Positions 1 through 8,709 of a DNA stretch of 64,000 nt are shown piece after piece. The DNA lies in the NCBI GenBank assembly GCA_016706685.1, contig JADJJE010000018.1:131153-195152 (forward strand). Direction: 5' to 3'. The position numbers were made by a program, and so were the translations under genes. A model generated the notes under the pieces. The model was not told the DNA's origin and did no database searches. It saw nothing but the letters and a program-made list of their open reading frames with translations. Within the stretch, counting starts at the first letter, position 1. The number at the start of each line of letters is the position of its first letter. This DNA comes from Sandaracinaceae bacterium (GTDB taxonomy: Bacteria; Myxococcota_A; Polyangia; Polyangiales; Houyiibacteriaceae).

Positions 1-68
1 AGCCGGTAGCGTTTCACAGCGACCCCCCGGTTGGCTAGCGTCAGCGATGCGACCGGCGCCTCCGGCCC

Positions 69-121
69 TTGACGCTGCCGGGTCCTGAGTCTATTGAACT
101 TTCAAGAGCTTTTGAAAGTTC
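69..121 (+). promoter_or_regulatory. Putative promoter and palindromic operator in front of the GbsR-type regulator
   Basis: Half sites GAACTTTCAA (96-105) and TTGAAAGTTC (112-121) are perfect reverse complements around GAGCTT, whose central AGCT is itself palindromic, so 24 of 26 positions are symmetric. A TTGACG hexamer at 69-74 lies 17 nt before TATTGA at 92-97, so the palindrome would cover the transcription start region. This is a typical position for a repressor site and suggests that the regulator encoded at 129 controls itself and the operon behind it. The hexamers are seen directly; the regulation is inferred. Confidence 0.55.
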
Positions 122-128
122 TGAAAGC

Positions 129-728
129 ATGACCAGGCCGATCCGCAATCTCACCGCCAGCCCCTCGGAGTCCACCACGGACACCGGGCCCGAGCTGGAC
201 GCGCCCGAGTGGTGGCGCGTGGAGCTGCAGGTGGCCGAGGCGGTGGGCCAGCTCATGGAGTTCTGGGGCTTCAAGCGCCAGATGGGGCGCCTCTGGACGG
301 TGCTGTTCCTGTCGCCCGACCCGCTCGACGTGGCGGCCCTGACCGAGCGCCTGCAGATGAGCAGCAGCGCCGTGTCGCTCTCGCTGGCCGAGCTGGCCAC
401 CTGGGGGGCCGTGCGCAAGACCTGGGTCACCGGCGAGCGCCGCGACTTCTACAGCGTGGAGCCGCGCGTGTGGCGCCTGGTGCGCCAAGTGGTGGAGCGC
501 CGCGAGCTGGTGCTGATCCGCGACGCGAGCGAGACCTTCGCAGCCGCCGACCGAGCGCTCAAGGAGCTGCGCAGCACCGGCCCCTCGCGTTCCGCCATCG
601 CCTTCAAGCGGCGTCGCCTTGCCTACCTGCGCGCCCTCGCTAGCGTCGGCGACCGGATGGTGCGCGCCTTCGTGGCGGGCAAGACCGTCGACCCGAGCGA
701 GCTCTCTTCCGCCGAGGAACAAGTCTGA
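129..728 (+). CDS. GbsR/MarR-type winged-helix transcriptional regulator
   Basis: A 199-residue protein with a predicted winged helix-turn-helix in its middle (the stretch DPLDVAALTERLQMSSSAVS and the following wing with GERRDFYSVEP), as in the GbsR branch of the MarR superfamily. It is followed by a helical C-terminal dimerisation part. An in-frame TTG at 69 is possible but would start inside the putative -35 hexamer; ATG 129 lies just behind the palindrome and is preferred. Its stop overlaps the next start (TGATG at 726-730), so it is translationally coupled to the polyprenyl synthase and heads the isoprenoid/menaquinone operon. The natural inference is a repressor or sensor of that operon; no ligand can be read from the sequence. 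Confidence 0.8.
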   Translation: MTRPIRNLTASPSESTTDTGPELDAPEWWRVELQVAEAVGQLMEFWGFKRQMGRLWTVLFLSPDPLDVAALTERLQMSSSAVSLSLAELATWGAVRKTWVTGERRDFYSVEPRVWRLVRQVVERRELVLIRDASETFAAADRALKELRSTGPSRSAIAFKRRRLAYLRALASVGDRMVRAFVAGKTVDPSELSSAEEQV

Positions 729-1813
729 TGTCGTTGCTCTCCGCCGTTCGTACCGACCCCTCGCGCGATGTCCTGCGCAGCCTGCGCTCCATCTGTGACG
801 AGCAGGGCCTGGCCGAGCTGGCCGCGCGCCTCGCGGACCTCGGCGACCTGGTGCGCTGGGACATGAAGGACTTCGAGGGCGCGCTCAACACGCTGCCCAC
901 GCGCAACGCCGAGAAGAACGTGGTCACCGACAGCGCGCTGCACCTCATCGCGCGTGGTGGCAAGCGCCTGCGGCCCATGTGCGTGGCGCTCGCGTCGCGC
1001 GTGGGCTCGGGCTTCAGCGACCAGGCCCGCGAGATGGGCGTGGCCGTGGAGCTGGTGCACTGCGCCACGCTGCTGCACGACGACGTCATCGACGAGAGCG
1101 ACCAACGCCGTGGGGCCCCTGCTGCGCGCATGCTCTACGGCAACGCGGCCAGCATCTTCGCGGGGGACTGGCTCTTGGTGGAAGCGCTCCGCCGCGTGCG
1201 CAACGCTCGGGTGGAGGGGACGCTCGACCGCCTGCTGGCTATCATCGAGGAGATGATCTTCGCCGAGGCGCTGCAGCTCGAGAACCGCGGGAAGATCGAC
1301 ACCCGCCGCGAGAGTTACTTCAAGGTGGTCGAAGGCAAGACAGCGGCGCTCTTTCGGTGGGCCATGTACGCGGGCGGTCGCGCCGGCGGCCTGGACGAGA
1401 CCACCTGCAAGACGCTCGAGGACTACGGCACGCACCTGGGCATGGCGTTCCAGCTCATCGACGACTGGCTGGACTACGCGGGCGACCAGCAGGCCACCGG
1501 CAAGGCGCTCTTCACGGACCTGCGTGAGGGCAAGATGACCTACCCGCTGCTCCACGCCTACGAGCAGGACCCCAGCGTGGGCGTGCTGCTGGGCGAGATC
1601 CTGGGCGCCGACGACGTGGACCCTGTGCGCACCGCGGCCCTGCACGAGTCCTTGAAGCAGGCGCTGGTCCGCACGGGCGCGCTCGACGCCTGCCGTGCCC
1701 TGGCCCTAAGCCACGCCGACCGCGCCGCGGCCGTGCTCTCTCCACTGCCCGACTCGCGCGCCATCGAGGCGCTCCTGACCGTTGCCCAAGCTACCGTTCA
1801 CCGGGAAGCCTGA
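728..1813 (+). CDS. Polyprenyl diphosphate synthase (trans-isoprenyl transferase)
   Basis: Condenses isopentenyl diphosphate units onto an allylic diphosphate to make the polyprenyl tail, here most likely that of menaquinone. Of 361 residues, the first aspartate-rich motif DDVID is at 118-122 followed by the Arg pair of DQRRG, and the second, DDWLD, at 245-249. The GGKRLRP motif at 78-84 is the usual IPP-binding stretch. An N-terminal extension of about 45 residues precedes the catalytic fold. The gene starts in the stop codon of the regulator and is followed after 7 nt by HMG-CoA reductase, so precursor synthesis and tail synthesis are co-expressed with the men genes. Product chain length cannot be predicted with confidence. 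Confidence 0.93.
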   Translation: MSLLSAVRTDPSRDVLRSLRSICDEQGLAELAARLADLGDLVRWDMKDFEGALNTLPTRNAEKNVVTDSALHLIARGGKRLRPMCVALASRVGSGFSDQAREMGVAVELVHCATLLHDDVIDESDQRRGAPAARMLYGNAASIFAGDWLLVEALRRVRNARVEGTLDRLLAIIEEMIFAEALQLENRGKIDTRRESYFKVVEGKTAALFRWAMYAGGRAGGLDETTCKTLEDYGTHLGMAFQLIDDWLDYAGDQQATGKALFTDLREGKMTYPLLHAYEQDPSVGVLLGEILGADDVDPVRTAALHESLKQALVRTGALDACRALALSHADRAAAVLSPLPDSRAIEALLTVAQATVHREA

Positions 1814-1820
1814 GATCACC

Positions 1821-3038
1821 ATGACCGACTCCGTCACCAGTCGTATTCCGGGCTTCTACAAGAAGTCACTGCGCGAACGCCTCGCGCGCCTCGTCGAGAC
1901 GGGGCGCCTCTCGCCCGAGTCCATCGCGTTCTTGGAGGCGGGCGGTGGCCTGCCGGCCGACGTGGCCGACCGCATGAGCGAGAACGTGGTGGGCTGCTAC
2001 GGGCTGCCCATGGGCATCGCCCTGAACTTCCGCGTGAACAACCGCGACGTGCTGGTGCCCATGAGCGTGGAGGAGCCCTCGGTGGTGGCCGCGGCCTCCA
2101 ACGCGGCGCGCCTGGTGCGCATGACCGGTGGCTTCACGGGCAAGGCCAGCGCGTCCATCATGACCACGCAGGTGCAGTTCGACGCCGTGCCCGAGCCCGA
2201 TCAGGCCACGGCGCGCATCGAGGCCATCCGCGAGCGCATCTTCGCCACGGGCGACGCCAGCATCCCCGGCATGGTGCGGCGCGGCGGCGGCTGCCGTGAC
2301 CTCGACGTGCGCGTGCTGGACGCGGCCGAGGGCATCTTGGTGGTGCACCTCTACGTGGACGTGGGCGACGCGATGGGCGCCAACGTGGTGGACACCGTGG
2401 CCGAGGCCGTGGCGCCGCTGCTGCACGCCGAGATCGGCGGCCAGATCGGCCTGCGCATCCTCAGCAACCTGCCGCTGCGTCGCACCGTGAAGGTGTCTTG
2501 CGAGGTCACCGCCGACGCGCTCGGTGGCACCCGCGTGGCCGACGGCATCGCCAAGGCCAGCCGCTTCGCGGAGCTCGATCCGTTCCGCGCCGTCACCCAC
2601 AACAAGGGCATCATGAACGGCTGCGACTCGGTGGCGCTGGCCACTGGGCAGGACTGGCGCAGCCTCGAAGCCGGGGCGCACTCGTTCGCGTCGCGCGACG
2701 GGCAGTACCGGCCGCTGGCCGTCTGGCGCCGCACCGAGACGGGCGTGCGCGGCGAGCTCGAGATGCCCATGGCGGTGGGCACCGTGGGTGGCTCCACGCG
2801 CGTGCACCAGGGCGTGCGCGCGGCCTTCGAGCTGATGGACCTCGAGCGCGCCGGCGACCTCGGCATCGTCATCGCGGCGGCCGGTCTGGCCAGCAACCTC
2901 GCGGCGCTCAAGGCGCTGGCGGGCGAGGGCATCCAGGAGGGGCACATGCGGCTCCACGCACGTAAGGCCGAGGTGGCCGAGCGCAGTGAAGAACAGGGGG
3001 CGCTGCGTCGCGCCCTTGGCGAGGGAAAAGCGCCATGA
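1821..3038 (+). CDS. mvaA: Hydroxymethylglutaryl-CoA reductase, class II type
   Basis: Interconverts HMG-CoA and mevalonate, the committed step of the mevalonate pathway. The 405-residue protein has the class II signatures: ENVVGCYGLPMGIALNF near residue 55, VEEPSVVAAAS shortly after, DAMGANVVDTV in the middle (nucleotide-binding segment), MNGCDSVALATGQDWRSLEA, and a C-terminal GHMRLHARK carrying the probable catalytic His. No N-terminal membrane domain is present, unlike eukaryotic enzymes. ATG 1821 is chosen because an upstream in-frame start at 1782 would lie inside the polyprenyl synthase gene. The stop overlaps the menG start by 4 nt. Class II enzymes often act with NADH; the coenzyme is not readable here. 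The operon position argues for biosynthesis, not mevalonate degradation. Confidence 0.93.
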   Translation: MTDSVTSRIPGFYKKSLRERLARLVETGRLSPESIAFLEAGGGLPADVADRMSENVVGCYGLPMGIALNFRVNNRDVLVPMSVEEPSVVAAASNAARLVRMTGGFTGKASASIMTTQVQFDAVPEPDQATARIEAIRERIFATGDASIPGMVRRGGGCRDLDVRVLDAAEGILVVHLYVDVGDAMGANVVDTVAEAVAPLLHAEIGGQIGLRILSNLPLRRTVKVSCEVTADALGGTRVADGIAKASRFAELDPFRAVTHNKGIMNGCDSVALATGQDWRSLEAGAHSFASRDGQYRPLAVWRRTETGVRGELEMPMAVGTVGGSTRVHQGVRAAFELMDLERAGDLGIVIAAAGLASNLAALKALAGEGIQEGHMRLHARKAEVAERSEEQGALRRALGEGKAP

Positions 3039-3751
3039 CCGACGCACGCATGGGCTCTGGGCAGATGTTCGACAACATCGCCGACGGCTACGACCGGCTG
3101 AACCGCATCATGTCCATGGGCGTGGACCAGAGCTGGCGCCGTAAGACGGTGGCTGCGCTGAACGTGACGCCGGGCGCACGGGTGCTGGACCTGGCCACGG
3201 GCACCGGTGACCTCGCGATTCAGATCGCCGAGACGCACCCCGACTGCACCGTGGTGGGCGTGGACCCTTCCGTGAACATGCTGCGCGTGGGCCGCACCAA
3301 GGTGGACGCGGCCAAGCTGAGCAAGCGCGTGACGCTGCTGGAGGGTGACGCGCAGTCGCTGCCGTTCGACCCGGGCTCGCTGGACGCGGCCTGCATCGCC
3401 TTCGGTATTCGCAACGTGCCCGACCGCGAGCGTGGCTTGCGCGAGATGGCGCGCGTGGTGAAGCCCGGTGGGCGCGTGTGCGTGCTGGAGCTCAGCGAGC
3501 CGAAGCAGGGCGTGCTCAGCCCGTTCGCGCGCTTCCACATCCGGCAGGTGGTGCCGCGCCTCGGGGCGTGGCTCTCGGGCAGCAAGGAATACCGCTACCT
3601 GCAAGAGAGCATCGCGGCCTTCCCGGACCCGGAAGACTTCGCCGCCATGATGGAGCGCGCCGGCTTGCAGATGGTCTCGCTCGAGCGCCTCACGCTGGGG
3701 GTCTGCTGCCTCTACGTGGCCGAGAGCAAGGGCGGGAGCACCAGCGCATGA
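3035..3751 (+). CDS. menG: Demethylmenaquinone methyltransferase (UbiE/MenG family)
   Basis: Performs the last step of menaquinone synthesis, SAM-dependent C-methylation of demethylmenaquinone. The 238-residue class I methyltransferase has the family start MFDNIADGYDRLNRIMSMG, the SAM-binding glycine motif VLDLATGTGDLAIQIAE near residues 50-66, the acidic GVDPSVNML loop, and the family motif AFGIRNVPDRERGLREMARV. It overlaps HMG-CoA reductase and menF by ATGA at both ends. In organisms with ubiquinone the same family methylates both quinones; the surrounding men genes make menaquinone the likely substrate. Confidence 0.95.
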   Translation: MTDARMGSGQMFDNIADGYDRLNRIMSMGVDQSWRRKTVAALNVTPGARVLDLATGTGDLAIQIAETHPDCTVVGVDPSVNMLRVGRTKVDAAKLSKRVTLLEGDAQSLPFDPGSLDAACIAFGIRNVPDRERGLREMARVVKPGGRVCVLELSEPKQGVLSPFARFHIRQVVPRLGAWLSGSKEYRYLQESIAAFPDPEDFAAMMERAGLQMVSLERLTLGVCCLYVAESKGGSTSA

Positions 3752-5181
3752 GCCAGCGCGCCGCGCAGCGCGAGTGCTCGGTAGAGGCCCTCTCGGCTGA
3801 GGCCGCGGCACGCACGCGCACGCCCGAGGAGTGGGCCGCCGACACCCGGCGCGCGCTCCGCGAGGCGCTCGGTGCGCACGTGGGGCAGCGGGTGCACGTC
3901 ACGGTGCCGGCGCCCGAGGCGCACCCGGCGCAGCTGTTCGAGGCCGGTCGCGAGCGCGCGTCGGTGTACTTCCATCCGCCCACGGGCCTGGCCATCGCCG
4001 GCCTCGAGGTGGCGTTCGAGTGCCTGCAGGACGCAGGCCTCGCGGCGCAGCAGCGCGCCATCGCGGAGCGCCTCGCCGGTTTGGTGGTGGTGGCTCCCGA
4101 GGGGGCGCCCGCACCGCGCATGTTCGGTGGCCTCGCGTTCGCGCCCGGCGCATCGGTGGGCACGCCGTTCGCGCCGTTCGGCGACGGCCTCTTCGTGATG
4201 CCCCGCGTGCGCTACGCCGTGAACCCCGGCGGTGGCGCGGGCACGCAGGCCTGGCTCTCGTTCTGCGTCACGTCGGGTGCCGACGACGACGCGCTGCTGA
4301 GCGACGTGGACGGGTTGATCCAGGCGCTGGTGCGCGCGCCCAAGCAGCCGGGCGCCGCCACGGCGGTGCACGTCACGCACCTTCCGCGCGAGCGCTTCAT
4401 CGGCATGGTCAGCGACGCGCGCGCGGCCATCGCGGCTGGCGACCTCGAGAAGGTGGTGCTGGCGCGGCGCTCGGAGGCCAGCGTGGCCGATGGTGCGCTG
4501 CCCGACGCCGTGGACATGCTGGCGCGCCTCGACGCGCGCTTCGGCTCCTGCACGCGCTTCGCTCTCTTCCGCACGGATACCGACGGCGAGCGCGTGGCAT
4601 TCCTGGGCGCCACGCCCGAGTGCCTGGTCACGCGCAGCGGCGACCGCGTGCACACCGAGGCGCTGGCGGGCTCCATGCCGCGCGGCGAGAGCGCGGCGCT
4701 CTTGGCCAGCGACAAGGACCGCCGTGAGCACCGCTTCGTGGTGGACGCCGTGGTGAGCGCGCTCGAGCCGCACTGCACGGCCGTCACGCATGACCCGCAG
4801 CCGGGCACGCGTGAGCTTCCGGACGTGGTGCACATGCGCACGCCCATCGAGGGGCGCCTTCGTGACAGTGCCAGCGTGCTCACCCTGGTGGGCGCGCTGC
4901 ACCCCACGCCTGCGGTGGGTGGTGTTCCGCGCGAGGCCGCCGTCCGCTGGATCGCGGAGCGCGAGCCCGTGCCACGCGGCTGGTACAGCGCCCCCTTCGG
5001 CTGGACCGATGCCAGCGGCGACGGCAGCTTCGTGGTGGCGCTGCGGTCGGGCGTGGTGCGCGGCGGGCGCGTGTCGGTGTATGCCGGCGCGGGCATCGTG
5101 CGCGACTCGCGGCCGGACGCAGAGTACGACGAGACGGAGCTCAAGATGCGGGCGGTCTTGGGCACGCTCGCGGGCGCCTGA
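3748..5181 (+). CDS. menF: Isochorismate synthase (MenF-type)
   Basis: Converts chorismate to isochorismate, the entry step of the classical menaquinone pathway. The 477-residue protein ends in the chorismate-binding domain: GATPECLVTRSGDRVHTEAL followed by AGSMPRG, DRREHRFVV, MRTPIEGRL, LHPTPAVGGVP and the C-terminal GWYSAPFGWTDASGDGSF with YAGAGIV and SRPDAEYDETELKMR, which contain the Mg and substrate ligands. The N-terminal third is variable, as usual. ATG 3748 overlaps the menG stop (ATGA); a longer reading frame upstream lies inside menG and was not used. Followed by menD after 12 nt. Confidence 0.93.
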   Translation: MSQRAAQRECSVEALSAEAAARTRTPEEWAADTRRALREALGAHVGQRVHVTVPAPEAHPAQLFEAGRERASVYFHPPTGLAIAGLEVAFECLQDAGLAAQQRAIAERLAGLVVVAPEGAPAPRMFGGLAFAPGASVGTPFAPFGDGLFVMPRVRYAVNPGGGAGTQAWLSFCVTSGADDDALLSDVDGLIQALVRAPKQPGAATAVHVTHLPRERFIGMVSDARAAIAAGDLEKVVLARRSEASVADGALPDAVDMLARLDARFGSCTRFALFRTDTDGERVAFLGATPECLVTRSGDRVHTEALAGSMPRGESAALLASDKDRREHRFVVDAVVSALEPHCTAVTHDPQPGTRELPDVVHMRTPIEGRLRDSASVLTLVGALHPTPAVGGVPREAAVRWIAEREPVPRGWYSAPFGWTDASGDGSFVVALRSGVVRGGRVSVYAGAGIVRDSRPDAEYDETELKMRAVLGTLAGA

Positions 5182-5193
5182 GGCGGAGCGCGC

Positions 5194-6993
5194 ATGATCG
5201 CGGCACCCGATCTCCAATACACCGCGGCCTGCTGGCTGGTGGACGCCATCACGCGGGGCACGGGCGCCACGCGCTGGGTGGTCAGCCCGGGCTCGCGCAG
5301 CACGCCGCTCGTGCTGGCCCTGCACGCGCTCGGGGTCCCGCTGCACCACGTCATCGACGAGCGTGCGGCGGCCTTCTTCGCGCTGGGCGTGGCGCGCGAG
5401 ACGGGCGTGCCCGCGCCGTTGCTGTGCACCAGCGGGACCGCGCTCGCGCACTACCTGCCCGCCATCATCGAGGCGTCCGAGACGCGCCTGCCCATGCTGG
5501 TGGTGTCGGCCGACAGGCCGCCCGAACTGCACGGCTGGGGCGCCAACCAGACCATCGCGCAGCACGGCATCTTCGGCGCGTTCGTGCGCGCAGAGCTGGA
5601 CCTCGGCACGCCCGAGTCGCTCGCCCAGCTGGAGACGTGGGGGCCGCGCCTCTCACACTTCATCGAGGCGGGGCTGGTTGGGCCCGACGTGGGGCCGCTG
5701 CACCTGAACGTGCCGTTGCGCGTGCCGCTCGAGCCCAGCGTGTCTCCCGACGCCGAGGCGCTGCAAGCGCTGGCGACGGTGCGGCAGTGGGCCGAGCGCG
5801 TGCCCCAGGTGGTCCGCCGCGCAGCGCCAGCGTTGCCCGTGGATGGCGTGGACGAGCTCCTCCGCGCGGCGCGTGGCTGCATGGAGCGGGGCGGTCGCGG
5901 GATCATCACCGTGGGCCCGCTCGCTGTGGACAGTGACGTGCCCGGGGCGGTGCAGCGCCTGGCGCAGGCCACGGGCTTCCCCGTCTTGGCCGAGGCGGCC
6001 AGCCAGTGTCGCTTCGGCGCGCAGCTCCCGGGAGTCACGTGCGTGGCGGGCTTCGACGCGCTGCTGCGTGGTCCGGTGGGCCGTGCCCACCTCGCGCCCG
6101 AGCTGGTCATTCAGGTCGGCGCCACGCCCACGTCGAAGAGCCTCGAGCTGATGGCGCAGGCAGGGCAGGGCGCCCGCTTCGTGCTGGCCCCCTTCGGTCG
6201 CCCCGACCCGAGCCGCAACGCCCAGCGCGTGCTGGTGGGAAACGTGGCGGCCGCGCTCGATGAGCTGTGCGGTGAACTCCCGCAGCCCTCGGCCGCGACC
6301 CCCACCGTGAGCGACTATGCCAACGCGTGGCGCACCCTCGACGCGTGCTTCCTCGAGCTGGCAGCCCGCAAGCTGAGCGAGGACGATGCGCTGAGCGAGG
6401 GTGAGGTGGCTGTGGCCGTGGTCGCCAGCCTGGGTGAGCGCGACGCGCTGCTGCTGGGAAACAGCCTCGCCATCCGCCACGTGGACGCGTACGCCACGCG
6501 CACCCGCGCCATGGGTCCGGTGCACAGCCAGCGCGGCGCCTCGGGCATCGATGGCCTGCTCGCCGGAGCTGCCGGTGCGGCCTCGACGGGGCGCCCCGTG
6601 GTGGCGCTCCTGGGAGACGTGAGCTTCCTGCACGACTTGGGCGGCCTCGGCGCTCACTTCCCCGGCAGCTCCGTGACCGTGGTGGTGCTGCAGAACGGCG
6701 GCGGGCGCATCTTCGAGCTGCTGCCGGTGGCGAACCACCCGGGCGCGCCAATGAACAGCTTCACCACCGACCACCGCGCGGACCTGGCCGCCGCGGCGCA
6801 CGTCTACGGCCACGCTCACACCGCCGTGCGTAGCCGCGCCGACCTGCATGCCGCGCTCGCTGAGCACATGGGCAAGCCGGGCCTGCACGTCATCGAGGCC
6901 ATCGTGCCGCCTCACGATGCGGGTCCGCGCCAGCGCGCCATCTACGCGGAGGTGGACAGCATGCTCCGTGAGCGCCAAGGAGCGAGCGCATGA
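5194..6993 (+). CDS. menD: 2-succinyl-5-enolpyruvyl-6-hydroxy-3-cyclohexene-1-carboxylate synthase
   Basis: ThDP-dependent addition of decarboxylated 2-oxoglutarate to isochorismate. At 599 residues it has normal family length. The N-terminal domain begins with the MenD signature VSPGSRSTPLVLALH and HHVIDERAAAFFALG (the Glu is the conserved activator of ThDP), then CTSGTALAHYLPAIIEA and SADRPPELHGWGANQTI. The C-terminal ThDP/Mg domain has GDVSFLHDLGGL and LQNGGGRIFELLP. ATG 5194 has a GGAG-like site 6-9 nt upstream. The stop overlaps the menH start by 4 nt. Confidence 0.95.
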   Translation: MIAAPDLQYTAACWLVDAITRGTGATRWVVSPGSRSTPLVLALHALGVPLHHVIDERAAAFFALGVARETGVPAPLLCTSGTALAHYLPAIIEASETRLPMLVVSADRPPELHGWGANQTIAQHGIFGAFVRAELDLGTPESLAQLETWGPRLSHFIEAGLVGPDVGPLHLNVPLRVPLEPSVSPDAEALQALATVRQWAERVPQVVRRAAPALPVDGVDELLRAARGCMERGGRGIITVGPLAVDSDVPGAVQRLAQATGFPVLAEAASQCRFGAQLPGVTCVAGFDALLRGPVGRAHLAPELVIQVGATPTSKSLELMAQAGQGARFVLAPFGRPDPSRNAQRVLVGNVAAALDELCGELPQPSAATPTVSDYANAWRTLDACFLELAARKLSEDDALSEGEVAVAVVASLGERDALLLGNSLAIRHVDAYATRTRAMGPVHSQRGASGIDGLLAGAAGAASTGRPVVALLGDVSFLHDLGGLGAHFPGSSVTVVVLQNGGGRIFELLPVANHPGAPMNSFTTDHRADLAAAAHVYGHAHTAVRSRADLHAALAEHMGKPGLHVIEAIVPPHDAGPRQRAIYAEVDSMLRERQGASA

Positions 6994-7761
6994 GTATCGT
7001 CTTCCTCCACGGCTTCACCGGCGGTCCCACCAGCTGGGACGCGGTGCTCGGTCACCTGCTGAGCGGTCCGTGTGCTGCGGAGCGCAAGCTCTGCCCCGTC
7101 ATCACCGGGCACGAGGGCAGCGTCACGGGCCCACGCGACGCATGGCCCGCGCAACCCCACTCCTTCGAGGCGGAGGTGGACCGCCTGGCCGCGCTGCTGC
7201 CGCGCGGCACGTTGCACCTGGTGGGCTACTCGCTGGGCGCGCGCTTGGCGCTGGGCCTCCTGGTGCGCCACCGCGTGCGCTTCGAGACCGCCACGCTCAT
7301 CGGCGGGCACCCGGGCCTCGATGACGCTGCAGCGCGCACTGCCCGCGTGGAGGCCGATGACGCGCTGGCCGCGCGCCTCGAGCAGGCTGGCCTTCCGGCG
7401 TTCGTGAAAGAGTGGGAGGCGCTGCCGCTGTGGGAGTCGCAGCGTACCCTCGCGCCCGCGAGGCTCGCCGCCCAGCGCGCGCTGCGCCTCACGCACGACG
7501 CGCCTCGCTTGGCGCATGCGCTGCGCACGCTGAGCCTCGGCCGCATGCCCTCGTGGACCAGCGCGCTGCCCACGCTGGACCTCCCGGTGACGCTGGTGGC
7601 GGGTCACGGCGACAGCAAGTTCCGCGCGCTGGCGGAGGGCATGGCCGCAGCCCTGCCGAGCGCCCGCCTGCAGGTGCTCGGAGACGCGAGCGCGCCCTTC
7701 GGGCACAATCTGCTGCTGGAGGCGCCGGGTGACCTGGCGCGTGTGATCGTGGAGACGGTGG

Positions 7762-7769
<8 letters not shown>
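6990..7769 (+). CDS. menH: 2-succinyl-6-hydroxy-2,4-cyclohexadiene-1-carboxylate synthase (MenH-like alpha/beta hydrolase)
   Basis: Eliminates pyruvate from the MenD product. The 259-residue alpha/beta-hydrolase has FLHGFTGGPTSWDAV (oxyanion segment) at the N-terminus, a nucleophile elbow GYSLGARLALGLL around residue 75 (Ser nucleophile), and a catalytic His in PFGHNLLLEAPG near the C-terminus, together with the MenH-like HPGLDDAAART stretch. It is placed between menD and menA and overlaps both (4 nt and 8 nt), which makes the MenH assignment firm among otherwise generic hydrolases. Confidence 0.9.

Positions 7770-8705
<936 letters not shown>

Positions 8706-8709
<4 letters not shown>

Noticed and set aside
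2351..3811. Long minus-strand open frame opposite HMG-CoA reductase and menG
   Set aside because: Composition is Arg/Ala/His-rich without motifs, and both plus-strand genes are certain.
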